64,000 nt of DNA from Diphasiastrum complanatum (taxonomy: Eukaryota > Streptophyta > Lycopodiopsida > Lycopodiales > Lycopodiaceae). The first letter of the stretch is position 1. Every line of letters begins with the position of its first letter. The stretch covers positions 16,948 to 80,947 of the forward strand of contig MU832247.1 in the NCBI GenBank assembly GCA_029204225.1. Reading direction: 5' to 3'. Positions 11,928 through 24,739 of the stretch are shown here, piece after piece. The translations under genes and the position numbers were made by a program. The notes below the pieces were generated by a model. That model was not told the origin of the DNA, did not search any database, and saw only the letters and a list, made by a program, of their open reading frames with translations.

Positions 11928-13583
11928 CACTATAACTTAGATTAGGCCTAGTTATAGTAAGATAGATCAAGGAGCCTACAAGTCTCCTATATAGTGTGAT
12001 GTCCTCAAAGGATGCTTCATCATCACTATTGGAAACTTTTACATTTTGCTCCATAGGAGTTTCTACTCCTTTACAATCTTTCATTTCAAACTTTTCTAAG
12101 ATAGAAGAAGCATATTTGGATTGAAAAATAAAACTCAAATCCTTGCCTCTTGAAACTTCTATTCCTAATATGAAATGAAGATTACCAAGATCCACCATCT
12201 TAAACTCTTTAAACAATGCTACTTTCACTTCTTGTATACCATCATGATCATTTCCACTAAGTATAATGTCATCAACATACAAAATGAAAATGATGATCTT
12301 ACCATAATTGAATCTAGGTGCTTGCTTAAGCCCATAAAGGCTTCTTAGCAACAAACACACTTTTTTTTCTTGATCTTCTTTGATGAAGCCCTCGGGTTGC
12401 CTCTTGAAGATCTCCTCTTCCAAATATCCATTGAGAAATGCATTAGTCACATCAAGTTGAAATAGAGTCCAATTGAAAGTAGTTGCAAGAGAAATGATCA
12501 ACCTTATGGAAACTAGTTTAGCAACAGGAGCAAAAGTCTCATCAAAATCTACTCCCTTGGTGTGTAAGAACCACTTTGTCACTAGCCTTGCCTTGCGTTT
12601 GTTGATGCTCCCATCTTGATTGTATTTCAATCTATAGATCCATTTGCACTTAAGTGGTTTTCTTCCATGAGAAAGATCCACAAGCTTCCATGTATGATTC
12701 TCCATAAGAGGATCATACTCCTTTTGCATGGCATCCCTCCATTCTTGTGACTCCATAGCTTCTTCAAAGCAACTTGGCTCATCAAACATAGAAGTTAGAA
12801 AAGTGTAAGAGATAAGTGAATGAAGATCTTCCCTTTGTTCACCTTTGTCAACATACGTGAGCCTTGAGGGCTCGGCCTTCCTTCTTGCAGATCTCCTTGG
12901 AGTCCTTGGTCCTTGAGATGGATCTTCACGATCTTGATCACATGTAGGCTCCTCCTCAAACCTTACAAGATCCTTGACATAATATGGACTAGAAGCTTTC
13001 TCATTCAACTTGTAGTAGTTAACTTCATCAAAAGTAACATCTCTTCTCACTAAAATCTTTTTAGTGATTGGATTATAGACTCTATATCCTTTGCTATTTT
13101 CAGCATAACCAACAAAGATCCTCTTAATAGAAGTAGGATCATCCTTTTTTCTTGTATCTAATGCTTGAAAAACATAGCAAGTAGATCCAAAAATTCTTAG
13201 ATCTTTAAGATTCGGCTTCTTACAAAATAGAGCCTCATAAGATGTTATGCCTCCAATGGGCTTACATGGCAATCTATTACACAAATAAGTTGCACAAATA
13301 ATAGCCTCTCCCCAAAAGGACTTAGGTAGAGATGCATCTAACCTCAAAGCCTTAGCACACTCACAAAGTGTTCTTTTCATCCTCTCGGCTATACCATTTT
13401 GTTGAGGACTATAAGTACATTAAGTTCTCTCTTAATGCCATTGGATTTACAAAACTCTATCATCTTGGTGGAGATATACTCTCCACCATTACTACTCCTT
13501 AATACTTTAATTCTAGCATCAAGTTGATTTTCAACTAGATACCCATTTTGTCTAGTAACAAGTACAACAAATGTACTATTCAA
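11928..13583 (-). pseudogene. Copia pol: integrase and reverse transcriptase
   Basis: Minus strand. 13583-13389 holds integrase (IKVLRSSNGGEYISTKMIEF). 13380-11928 is open for 484 codons: the integrase end (CECAKALRLDASLPKSFWGE), the linker (ILVRRDVTFDE), then RT with [29 protein letters not shown] and the YVDDII active site, ending NLSYSV at the Ty3 insertion. A deletion joins KQAPRFNYG straight to the YVDDI region, so part of the RT palm is gone. RNase H continues at 2282 on the plus strand. The start at 13380 is only where the frame opens. Confidence 0.92.
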
Positions 13584-14148
13584 AGGCTCTCCCTTCTCTC
13601 TTTTTAGCTACAATGCTACTCTCTTGAATCTCACAAGACTCAAAAAGCAAGATCTATAATGATCTTGAACTCAAAAAAGATTTGGGAAAATGTATTTTAC
13701 ACAATCTATTCACTTAGAAGCTTGGATTTGACTCTTGGAAGTGCCAATGCCTTCCAATGGTGTTTAGAATGGTTTAGTTTCACTCTTGAACCAAAAAACA
13801 TAAGCCTCAAACTCTCTCTCTCAAGGATTTGTAGGATTAATAATCTTCTAACATCATTTACTCATCAAATCTATAATGGAAACAATGGATTTTCATAAGC
13901 ACATCACTAGTTTCACTCTTCACAACTTGTTTGAAGCTCAAATACTGAAAAAACACAAAGTTTTGGTGAAAGTACAACTCCAGCAGCCTCTCACACATGT
14001 GAGAAGTACATCTGAACTTTACACACTAATCTGAACCTCTACATTACAAGTAAGCTATTAGAAAAATTTCCCACCTTCAAAATGAATCTAGCACCAATGC
14101 TTTCACCAAAATGAAGATTTTTGGATCATCAACTAAGCTGTTTGACTT
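13584..14148 (-). pseudogene. Decayed 5' internal part of the copia element
   Basis: Lies between the primer-binding site and the integrase fragment, so it should hold gag and protease. I find no gag or CCHC motif, and the stretch is much too short, so that part was deleted. CACATGTGAG occurs at about 13993. Confidence 0.5.
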
Positions 14149-14161
14149 GGCTCTGATACCA
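14149..14161 (-). other. Primer-binding site (initiator tRNA-Met) of the copia element
   Basis: The minus strand reads TGGTATCAGAGCC directly after the LTR end. This is the standard initiator-Met primer-binding site of plant copia elements. Confidence 0.9.
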
Positions 14162-14789
14162 TGTCAAATTTCAGAGTAAAGGACTGAATTTGATCTACAA
14201 ATGATCACAAAGAGTGATTGGTAGCTTGGGATCTTGATCTATATCAAGACTAGCTTCCAAATCTAGCTTCTACTTGACAATCTTTGTGATTCCAAGCAAG
14301 AACAATAAAAAAATATGATGACCCATGGCTTCACACATGTGAAGTACAGCTACTGTATAGCAAAATAGTTTACTAAACATTTACTTAGCATTCATCCACA
14401 AAGAAAGTGCTTAAGAGAGTGTAAACACCAAGATTGCTTCACAAACCAATGTTTCTCATCATTAGCTCAATAATGGATCCATCATGGATCAAGTACAAAA
14501 TCATCATAGTCTCTCTCTAAGCTGCATCCAGCACGTGTGGGAAAGCTCATTGTACTCATCCATATCCACTTTGTATAACATCCATTGGTGGTTTGTGTTG
14601 ACCTTCTAGATTCCTATAATCTAGGACCTAACTCCTATAATTTAGGAGATGTCATAATTAAAGCTAATCAAAATAGATCTGAATATTACAAGTGTCATTT
14701 CACACGTGTGGACATGTCCTCACACGTGTGGATCCACATAGATGTCAAAGATACATCAAAAACCATGTGAAAATTGCTAAATTCTAACA
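14162..14789 (-). repeat. Copia 5' LTR
   Basis: A 628-bp LTR on the minus strand, TGTTAGAATTTAGCAATTTT to TTTGACA, ending exactly at the primer-binding site. It contains the palindrome CACACGTGTG twice (14701-14710 and 14721-14730) and related CACGTGTG and CACATGTG boxes. These could bind G-box factors, though that is inference. Confidence 0.85.
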
Positions 14790-14829
14790 ATTACTACTAT
14801 TAGCAATAGTGAGCTTTCATTGATGATTT

Positions 14830-15259
14830 TAGTAGATTTTGTTGGATCTATCTACTAAAGAGCAAGGATGAAGTGTATGATGTCTTTGTTAAGTTCAAGA
14901 ATTCAAGGGAGAACCAATTTTCCACAAAGATCAAGTGCTTAAGGAGTGACAATGGTGGTGAGTATATATCTACCAAGTTCAAGGCCATTGAGCATGGGAT
15001 CAAGAGGGAGTATACAACACCAAGGACCCCACAACAAAATGTAGTGGCTGAAAGGAAGAATAGGACTTTATGTGAAAGTTCTAAAGCCATGAAGTTAAGT
15101 GCTAATCTTGATAAACCATTTTTTAATCAAGCTTTGTTCTGTGCCAATAGGTGGTCGAGTGCTATTTTGGATGGAAGGACACCCTTTGAGACGCTATTCA
15201 AAAGGAGGTTGAGTGTCAACTTTCTAAGAACTTTTGGATGCATATTAAAAAAACTATGA
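14830..15259 (+). pseudogene. Copia integrase fragment, opposite strand
   Basis: Plus frame from 14873: YDVFVKFKNSRENQFSTKIK, CLRSDNGGEYISTKFK (second catalytic Asp region), TPQQNVVAERKNRTL (Glu region) and TPFETLFKRRLSVNFLRTFG. A short fragment from a different copia element than the minus-strand one next to it. Confidence 0.85.
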
Positions 15260-15935
15260 GTTTCTATCTTTTAAAGCCTTAGCATTTTTCTTAGCTTTTT
15301 CCTTTGTTGTTTTTCGTGACTGTGCATTTTGAACTATGTTTCGCATAGTTTGCATTTTTGAACTGTTTTGTCACACAGTTTGCATTTTTGGGTCATGAGG
15401 AAAATTCATTCCTAACTTAAAAACTCTTAGAAAATGATTTTGGCCAAATCTCCCGACATTGGCACATTTTTTGTCTTTTTTGCGAAAAAAGACGACATTG
15501 TCACAAAAATGCCTTAGAAAAGTTTTTAGGCCTACTGTCAGCTTTTTCGCCTTTTGAGAAAAAGGCGACACTGTCTTTACTTGCCCTTAGAAATGTGACA
15601 CTGACCTTAATACTGGTTTCTGCCCTATTGTTGCGTTTTTCGCCTTTAAAAAAGAAGCGACACTGTCTCCAAATGCCTTAGGAAATCTTTTCAGAACTAC
15701 TGTCGGGTTTTTTGCTTTTTTCGCCTTTCAAGAAAAATCGACACTGCCCTTGAAAAAGCGACACTGGAGAAAATGTCCTTTAGCAAAAATGCAAAGGTTT
15801 GCAGCGTGAAGGCACTATGCAACGGGCAAAAGGCAGTTAATGCATGGAGGATAGTGACAAAAAACTAGAATCAGTTTTGATTAATGCAAATGCATTTCTT
15901 TTGATTAGATCTTTTAATTTAATCAGATCCCTGGA
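15260..15935. repeat. Array of imperfect hairpins of TTTTTCGCC / GGCGAAAAA type
   Basis: No gene. Repeated units carry a short palindrome followed by GACACTGTC or GACATTGTC, for example TTTTTCGCCTTTTGAGAAAA then GGCGACACTGTC (about 15543-15575), with related copies near 15470-15500, 15632-15670 and 15715-15750. Related TTTTTGCG sequence recurs at 17160-17420 and 57330-57500, so it is probably leader or 3' untranslated sequence of a repeat family. Confidence 0.55.
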
Positions 15936-15939
15936 TTGA

Positions 15940-16254
15940 TCACATAAAGGATCGACAAAGGATACATGCAGTCATTCTAAGTGTAAAAAACATCCTTCTA
16001 AGGTGCAACCGTGTGGTTACATTTTGAGTCTCATAAAGATTTGATAACAAATTCAATGCATCCTTAGAGGACTTGCATGTGTTAATGTGGGAAATCTTGG
16101 AGTCAACCAGATTCAACATGATCGATGCTAGAGCCTTCTGATCCTTGATCTTCCAGAGTTTTAACTTCCGGACATAGATGTTAGATCCATTGAACTTTTC
16201 AATGTTCCTAACTTCATTAGATGAAGAAGATGAGGAGTTATCAGTAAGAGACAT
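15940..16254 (-). pseudogene. Copia gag N-terminus (UBN2-type)
   Basis: The minus strand begins MSLTDNSSSSSSNEVRNIEK, then FNGSNIYVRKLKLWKI and ALASIMLNLVDSKISHINTC, and ends with NLYETQNVTTRLHLRRMFF. This is the gag domain of copia elements, where the FxGxNYxxWK motif is expected. It lies 60 bp downstream of a degenerate primer-binding site and LTR. The rest of the polyprotein is missing. Confidence 0.85.
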
Positions 16255-16297
16255 ATTGATAGTAATTCAAATAGACAATCTCTCGGTTTACTGAGAT

Positions 16298-16314
16298 GAT
16301 GTTCTAATACCCCC
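16298..16314 (-). other. Degenerate initiator-Met primer-binding site
   Basis: GGGGGTATTAGAACATC on the minus strand, between the LTR and gag. It corresponds to TGGTATCAGAAC with two changes. Confidence 0.65.
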
Positions 16315-17112
<798 letters not shown>

Positions 17113-17827
17113 CATCTGAATACGTGTAAATGGGTCAGGCAACTTGAGACTGTTGGCATGGATGAGAGTGTTGCATTTTTTGCATTTTTTTGGAGTAGTC
17201 AAAGATGCTCCTCATCAAAATAAACGCCCTTCGCAGTTTTCGGCTTTTGAAAAAATGCGAAGGCCTTGAAATTGATGCCAAAATAGACAAATTTCGTATT
17301 TTTTTGCATTTTTTGGGAAAATGCAAAGAGCTCGAAGGTGTTGAGAAAAACCCGAAGGTGTTGGAGCTAATGTCGAAATAGTCATATTTCGCATTTGTCG
17401 CATTTTTTGGGAAAATGCAAAAAACCCAAAGGTGTTGAGAAAAAACCCGAAGGTGGTGGCACTGATGTCAAAATAGTCATATGACATTTCTTGAGGATGC
17501 AAGGATTTGACAATGAATACGCAAGAGATCTCTCTCTTACTTTCCCACCTGATGATGCCCGGCTTCATCCTACACAAACTGTGGCATCTGCATCCTGCAA
17601 CCTCTAAAACATCCACACTTGAGCCAAACCTATCCCTAAAACATCCCTCAAAAATTGCCTTTGCTTCCAAGTTTCTTGTATATTCACAAAGTATAAGTCT
17701 CCCCACAACAATACTGTTGCACTCCCTTATGATATATTGTCGCACTTTTTGGGAAAATACGAAAAAGTCGACAAAGAGTTTACTTCTTTGAAATAGTTGA
17801 AAATGAGTCACTGTTGAAAAAATGCGA
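17113..17827. other. No gene; GCATTTTTTGGGAAAATGC repeats
   Basis: Repeated blocks of GCATTTTTTGGGAAAATGCA and CCCGAAGGTGTTG at about 17300-17470. The 198-codon minus ORF here (17215-17811) has no recognisable domain and is built from these repeats. Confidence 0.5.
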
Positions 17828-17947
17828 ACTGTGAGACAATTAGTTCATTTCTACAAACTGTTGTGACAATCAATGTATTTATGCAGACTATTGCGACAAT
17901 TAGTGTATTTCTGCCGATTGTTGCGACAATCAGTGTATTTCTACAGA
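17828..17947. repeat. 30-bp tandem repeat, four units
   Basis: Consensus ACTGTTGCGACAATCAGTGT followed by ATTTCTACAG. Four contiguous, 80-90 per cent similar units. Confidence 0.85.
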
Positions 17948-18312
17948 CTGATTAAAAACTCTGATTTGTTGAAGCTGTTAAAGCTGGCCAAGTCTTCAAT
18001 GATATTCAAATTCTTGAGCTTGACAATTGAATGTGAAAAGAGAACATAAATGGTTACCCTTTAGTAATTAACCATGGATGAAGATCAGCCGGAAGCCCAA
18101 CATAATCGTCCTTCGAATAGTTCGGTTGTCTGAATTATGTGATTCTTGTAGGTGTCAGATGAGCAAACATAGAACCAAAAGCGGTTTCATATGACCCTAG
18201 ATCAATGATCAATAAACATGCAAGAATAATCTTGAAATAGAAAATAGTATTCACCAAGGAGAAAATTCTGGACTTAATTTCCTGCACAACATATAGAGAA
18301 CATGATGAGCCA
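17948..18312. other. No gene seen
   Basis: AT-rich sequence between the 30-bp repeat and the decayed gag. No motif recognised. Confidence 0.4.
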
Positions 18313-19805
18313 CTAATAGGACTTGTAGTAGCGGACTTGTTTGGTTTTTTTTCTAGTCTTTTCTATGCTCTGGTCTAGAGGAATACATGCATCATGGATG
18401 CTTTGGGTTCTCCTACCACACTCATTAGGTGCAGCAGGGCCGAGACCTCTCCTTGCTTCTCCTTTCTCATTGGACATGTCAAATATGGGTGTCTCACAAT
18501 CTCGGCAGAGTGGTACAAAATTGCCTTGTGATTTGTTAGGGCACTCGGCAATCCTACGATTCTCTCCACATCCATAACATTTTATGAAAGCCCTTGATCC
18601 TATACCACGAAGCTGGTTCACATAGATCAGTATCAACTCACTATTTGCTCCATCTATGAAATGCACTGGGATAGAGTTTGGTGCTTCTTCCTCGGAATAG
18701 TAGGGTTCTTCGGTCACCTCGACAACTGGGTAGCTGGTTGTGTAGTTGGTTGTGGGCTAGGCCTTGGGTTTTGAGAAGAATGGGTGGTTATGCCAATCTA
18801 GGTGGTGGTTGGGGTAAGGCACCTTGTTGTTGTGCCAATGGTGTGAGATTTGGTGCTAGGCATGCTGCTTGGTTGCTAGAGTTGTATCGTTAGTCAGTTG
18901 TGTTATGATTTGTCATATTACAGATGTGGAAATATCGCAAGAGCCGCTCAAACCTCTATCTCAACTGTGGGCATTCATTTCCCCTGTGGTTGCCAACGCA
19001 GTGTGGACTACAAGTGGACTCTCTTCTGGGATAAGCGTGGGTGGGTCTTGGTTGCAAGCCTTTAAACTTTTGGTCAACAGCTGTGGTAAGGTTAGTGGTG
19101 AGCTTCCTAAATTGCTCATTGCTCTAGGCATGCAACGTCTATATGGCAGATATGACTGTGTTAGCGCTATTGGTCATAGAGCTGGAAGCATCAACCTAAA
19201 GCTTATGCTTACATGTGGCTCTTCGTTCCTTTCGGCGGTGCCTCTCTTGGTTGGAGTTATCAAAGTCCGAACTAGTGCTTTCACTATCGTCAACTCTCTT
19301 GATGGCATCAGCACAAGCCGCTTGAAAAGACACGTACTTGTCTGTTCATTTTATATGCTGCTTGATTCCCTGGGTAATCCTACCATGAACCATGTCAGGA
19401 CACTATAATATGGGACACTCTCAGAGCCGCATCCTCCACGTAACCTCTTGATCCGTAATCACACAAGGATTCGTTCTTCTTATCAACGCAGATATGTCCT
19501 AGTTGTAGGAAGGTATCAAAAAGAAAGTGGGAGGTCTTAAAGTGGGTGATGAATTCAGCTTGTAAGATATTCCAATCATCTCGCTCATTCTGCTCCAAAT
19601 TGAAACACCAATCCTTTGCAGTGTCGATTAGGCATAGATTGAGGTATCTTAACAGTTGTGATGGACTATCTTCTCCATAGACTCTACATGCCTGAGTGTA
19701 GATTTGCAAGAATTATTGTGGATCTCCCTTTCCATCAAACCTTGGAAGGTCAATTTTGGAGAAGTTTTGGACAACATGAGGTACGAAAGGCCCAAGATTG
19801 TCCAT
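18313..19805 (-). pseudogene. Decayed Ty3 gag with zinc knuckle
   Basis: The minus strand starts at the ATG at 19805 (MDNLGPFVPHVVQ), then IDLPRFDGKGDPQ, a stop, FLQIYTQACRVYGED, DTAKDWCFNLEQNERDDWNI and ILQAEFITHFKTSHFLF. This is the retrotransposon gag core. Further down, 18717-18313 reads CYGCGENRRIAECPNKSQG, a CCHC knuckle whose His is replaced by Arg. Frameshifts separate the parts. The leader and primer-binding site follow upstream at 19806-20889. The 179-codon plus ORF at 18869-19408 is its shadow. Confidence 0.8.
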
Positions 19806-20866
19806 CTTTTTGTGGTGTATTTCTATGAATACGTTAAGAAATTCCTCAAGATTAGGGGGATCCAAGTTTGATAATCTCTACCAGATCTGAGAATCTGCAT
19901 ACTCTGAAATGGAAGGTGAGGCTATTTTAAGTGTTTTTAGTCTTCATTTTCTTTGATATTTTTGTAGATCTTTTCTATATCAAGGTGATCAAAAAATGTA
20001 TGGAGATGGGAATCAAACTAAAATGAAATCGAACTAATATCAAGATCAGATCAGGATCTAAAGAAAGATCGAATGGACGCAAAGATAGGAAATTGCAAAT
20101 CCAAAAAGGCAATCGAGGAAGATCAAAAGGTACAAATGGATTTTGATGGTCAGTCACTCAAAAAAAAATTTAAACTTTCTCTGATGGCGAGTAATAGCTA
20201 CCTAGGTATTGTAAATGACGATAAGAACACACTATGAAGTGGGCGAGTAAAACTGGCGAGTAATTGCGAAAAATTAGATCATTACTCAATGGTTTGGTAT
20301 ATGGTAGATCGACACTATCTTGCTATTATGCTGATGGCGAGTAATGATACTGAATAGATTGCAAAAAATCTCTATTGGTGAGTGATAAAAAAAGACGAGA
20401 AAACTGAAAAATGGCAGAAAATTCAAATCGATAAAAAATAGGCAAAAAATAGTTTATTACTAGTCAAACATCAGAATGCTAGATCTGAGATTTATAAGTA
20501 TGCTCTATACTGATGGCAAATAATGATACTAAAGGAAAGATGCAAAAAATGGACTTGGCAAGTAATAGCTTGTAGCGAGTAATAGCATGATTACTTGCCG
20601 AGTTGCCTGATGAGAATTCATTTGTGCAGAGGGTGAGTAAAGTTACTGTGAAAATCTTGAAATTGTGAGGTTGGTGAGTAATAGACAATACTCGCCTAGC
20701 TAACTGATGATACATCCGAGTTTGCTTTGCTCTTTGGAAAAGTGGTGAGTAATAAAAATCACAAAAAAGTGAAAAAAACATAGCAGGCGAGTAATAAACC
20801 TATAAAAAAAAAAGAAAAATAGCAAAAAATTGCAAACTAAAAATTAATTTCTAAATCTGCTTAGCA
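19806..20866 (-). repeat. Ty3 leader with dispersed GGCGAGTAATA motif
   Basis: Between gag and the primer-binding site. About eleven copies of (G/T)G(C/T)GAGTAAT(A/G) are scattered at irregular 20-80 bp spacing between 20180 and 20800, all in the same orientation. No coding signal. Confidence 0.6.
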
Positions 20867-20889
20867 CCGGTTCTCCGATAAAGGTGCCA
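20867..20889 (-). other. Primer-binding site-like sequence
   Basis: TGGCACCTTTATCGGAGAACCGG on the minus strand, a few bases past the LTR end. Confidence 0.55.
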
Positions 20890-20895
20890 GAAAAA

Positions 20896-21385
20896 TGTTG
20901 TACCCTTTCTGTGTGTCCCTAATCGGTCAGATCTAGAGGGCAAAGAAGGGGTTTTATGGATCTCCAACCGGGTGAGTATTGTGAAAAATACAGATCCTAA
21001 GTGGATCTAAACTCCAAGATCATTGGCTTGAATGCTTGCACTCCAAACTACATAAGCTAGGAATTGGCAACACATTCTATGCTACCTAGAATGCAAAGAA
21101 CTTGATCAAAAAGCATTTATCACAAATGGAAACTTCCATAAACATCAAGTGCGGCCCAAAATAGCATTATACAGTCCATAATACATCAGCCTACCACTTT
21201 TGGAAAGCACCTAAGATCATACACACAAAGCTTGAACTCAATCACTACACAATGCCAACAATGGAAGGAGAACCCAATAGAAAAATCTCTCATTAAGCAA
21301 ATGAATACAATGGATCTGCTCCAACCTGTTTCTCCACGGCCTACCTGCTATATATAGCTGAGAGAGATGACTCTCTCTCCTCTCA
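20896..21385 (-). repeat. Truncated Ty3 LTR
   Basis: On the minus strand it ends GGGTACAACA before the primer-binding site and has a TATA box (GCTATATATAGCAGG, about 21345-21360). Its start is missing: at about 21385 it meets plus-strand gag coding sequence. Confidence 0.65.
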
Positions 21386-24300
21386 GAGCACCACTTGGAT
21401 GCTTTGCATGTGGAGAAAATCACAGAGTTGCAGAATGCACAAATAAAGAAAAATTTGTACCATTCTGTCGTGATTGTGGATATGGGCATTGCTATAAAGA
21501 CTATCCAGCAAGACTAAAGCCACCACCAGTTACAACACTTGTAAATTTGATAACCATCAAGCAAGGATCAATAGCTCAAATTAAACCAAGTGCACCCTTG
21601 ATGGTGGTCACTAGAGCACAAAAGCAAAAAGAACCAGTAGTGGATCCAGTACCTGCTGATTCTATATCATTGAACGAAACACCAACAACATCGGGAGTCT
21701 ATCTAAATCTTAATGCAAAAAAATGAAGATATCAGGATATGAGACAGTGGATTAAACATCTGCAAGAAGAAGAGGAACTTGAGGCTTCTAAAGTAACAGC
21801 TAAAGTTCGGTCTTCACCATTGCAGCCTCCAAGAAATTTACGTATGGATATGAATGATCAATTACATCATCACAAAGAACCCTTCAAAATGATTGAACCG
21901 GAAGCATCGCATACAGAATTACTCATGAACATTTTGTCTAGCAAGATCAAGCGCAAAAGTTAGTTCAAGAAGAACTAGAAGTCCACCAAGAGTTACTTTT
22001 TTGTGCTGGATTTGAAGAATCTAACGATGTACTCCATGTTGGAGTCGCTTGGAAAGTGAACAAAAGAATATCACTTTGCCGATACCACAGAGACAATTTT
22101 CTAAAGAAGTAGCCGTGATAAATGGCGGTTCAGGAGTAACCTGATTTCTACAAACCTATGTACAAAATGGGGCCTTACAAAGATTAAGCCTGCTACTTTT
22201 GCTATTAAGCTAGTGGATCAAACGACAGTTCGTCCACGAGGAATGGTGGAAGATATACATGTCAGAATTGCAGGAGTACAGTTTGTCATTATTTTCGTCG
22301 TGATGGACTTACCATAAGACCCAAATGTCTACCGAGTTCTATTAGGACGTCCATGGTTATGAGTTGTGCAAATAATTCATAATTGGAGTACCGGAAAAGT
22401 CACTTTTGAAAATCGTGAACGTGCAGTTAAAGTTGATCCTACGACTTGGACTATCAAACCAGTGGTTCAAAAAGCGGATGACAATTCATCAACAACAGAT
22501 CACACTTGTGATCGACCAGAGAAAAAATTGGGAATTCATTATGATTCTCAAACGGATACTGTCAATTGGAATGAAGCTCTTGCAACAATTGATTGTACAG
22601 CAGGATATATGTGCCAACAAGATATTCAATCAGAGTTGAGCGAGATTTTCTTATTAGATTGAACTTTGGATACACCAATCATGTTTCCACTAAAGGTGCT
22701 GAATGTAGCCTAGATATTAACAGAACCTATATCAGATCCAATTGAGGATGATCTCATACCAGTGAGCCATGCCTTAACTTATGATGGCAATGCAGAACTT
22801 ACGGATGAACAAATTATACATCATATGGATTTGACCAGTTTTGGAGTGCGTAATGTTCCTGATGAACCAACAATCAAATCGCCCAAAGCAATTATATTGA
22901 AGGGAGGAAGGATCACAAGTTTGATAACGAAGAAACAAGCTAAGCAACACTATAATACGGTCCTGAAATGGAAAAATCTCCCTCAAAAGATTGATTCAAA
23001 GGAAGTGCCATCTCTATTGGATAAAGGCAAAGGAAAAGTCAAGAATGATTCTTCAAGTCAGATTTCCAGCAAGACATCATCGTCTAGAAAGTCTTTACCT
23101 GTGAAGAAAGATTTATCATCCCGAAAGTCATCACCTCCACGTTCACTTCCTGCTAAGAAGGCTAAACGAAGATCCAAGACAAGTCATTTTGAAAAAGAAC
23201 AGGCAAATGTAGTCCAGCATGATATGCCAAAGCATTTTAAACGTTATACACTGGATGATGTGGTTATCATGTTACCTAAAGCACATTGTGAACCTGAAGA
23301 ACACATGCCAGAATCTAAAGAGGTTTACGATGGCCCAGCTAGGACGCAGCCAATGAATCTTGCTGAACCAGGAGAACCGAAAAAGATTGTACAAGTGGGA
23401 TCACAACTTACTCCTGAACAATATCAAGCACTCCGTTTGCTACTTATTAAGTATCAAGATTGCTTTGCATGGACTTATCAAGATTTGAAGGGTATTCCGA
23501 CATCAGTGATTGAACATACCATACCTTTAGTACCGGATGCAATTCCAAAGGTTACAAAGTTCTATCGTTGTAATCCTAATGTGGCAGATCTGATAAAGAA
23601 AGAACTTCAGAGATTGCTTGACGCCGATTTCATTTATGAGATCTAGCATACAGAATGGATTTCACCGATTGTCATTGTTCCTAAGAAAAATGAAAAATTG
23701 TGAATCTGTGTGAATCTCAAAGCATTGAATAAAGTGACACGGAAGAATCACTTTCCATTACCTTTTATTGAAAGCATTTTGGATCGCCTTGCTGGAGCGA
23801 AAGCTTATAATTTCTTGGATGGATTTAGTGGTTACAACCAGGTTAAGATTGCACCTGTCGATTGCCACAAAACTGCTTTTGCAACAGAATGGGACACCTA
23901 TGCTTACAAATAATGCTGTTTGGACTCTGTAATACACCAAGTTCATTCCAAAGAGTAATGCAATTTGCTTTTAAAGATTATCTGCAGAAATTTCTTGAAA
24001 TTTACTTGGACGACTTGGGAGTTCATAGTATAGATACAGACCACCTGGATCGATTGGAGAAAGTATTTGAAAGATATCGCAAATATCAGATTTTTCTAAA
24101 TCCAAAAAAATGCTAGATATGGGTTTCGCACGGAGTTGTGCTTGGACATGTGATATCAAGACATGGTGTTTCCACCGATTATTCTAAGATCAAGGTTATT
24201 GTGGAACTGCCACCGCCAGCAACAATTCAAGGAGTTTATGTGTTTATGGGTCATGTGAACTACTATCGAATTTTTATTATCTTCTTTGTGGATTTAGCAT

Positions 24301-24540
24301 GACCTATATGCAAACTAACTATTGTTCCTATTTGGACAGTAGAGGCGTTAGAAGCCTATGAAAAGTTAAAAAAAGCATTAACTTCAGCACCAATACTGCG
24401 TTCTCCAGATTGGACATTAGAGTTTCATGTTCATACGGATGCCTCAAAATATGCCATTGGATCAGTTTTGACGCAGCCAAGTTAGATGCATACGCTAGCA
24501 AAGAATTTCTTCATGACAATACTACCATAGAATCTGATAC
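21386..24540 (+). pseudogene. Ty3 gag-protease-RT, 5' half of a pol gene
   Basis: In order: a zinc knuckle CFACGENHRVAEC (21400); a protease end with LLGRPWL (about 22340-22360); a Lys/Ser-rich linker (22990-23190); RT from LTPEQYQALRLLLIKYQDCF, with SPIVIVPKK, FLDGFSGYNQVKIAP and the active-site YLDDL (24003-24017; the usual residue after DD is not kept); and RNase H start LEFHVHTDASKYAIGSVLTQ. At least seven stops and frameshifts (for example 22660, 23644, 23700, 24113, 24300). It breaks off inside RNase H near 24540. Its 3' counterpart starts at 7591. The left edge abuts the truncated LTR. Confidence 0.88.
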
Positions 24541-24650
24541 AAGATCCGATGATGAATAGTTGACACTTTGTATAATACAATCAATGTATTTACATTGGGT
24601 ATTGCTCCTCTCTTGTTCAATGAATTTGCAAAGCAATTCTGAACATGTCA

Positions 24651-24694
24651 TGATGATCTTCTACTCAGCAATGATGATCTTCTACTCAGCAATC
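24651..24694. repeat. 22-bp direct repeat, two copies
   Basis: TGATGATCTTCTACTCAGCA occurs twice back to back. No coding signal from 24541 to 24740. Confidence 0.7.
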
Positions 24695-24739
24695 ATCTAA
24701 TTTTCTATTCCTATATGAACTTGCATGCTTTTCTAAACT

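Noticed and set aside
14149-14161. tRNA gene suggested by tRNA-Met complementarity
   Set aside because: Only the short primer-binding site is present, directly beside an LTR; no tRNA fold.
17215-17811. 198-codon minus ORF
   Set aside because: No domain, composed of repeated GCATTTTTTGGGAAAATGC sequence; an open frame by chance.
17828-17947. CRISPR-like array
   Set aside because: Units are contiguous without spacers and the DNA is plant nuclear.
18869-19408. 179-codon plus ORF
   Set aside because: Lies opposite a recognisable decayed Ty3 gag; an antisense shadow.
24463-24545. C-terminal exon of the transposase on the plus strand (AYASKEFLHDN)
   Set aside because: It fits better as a frameshifted continuation of Ty3 RNase H (YAS motif) than as a separate exon.
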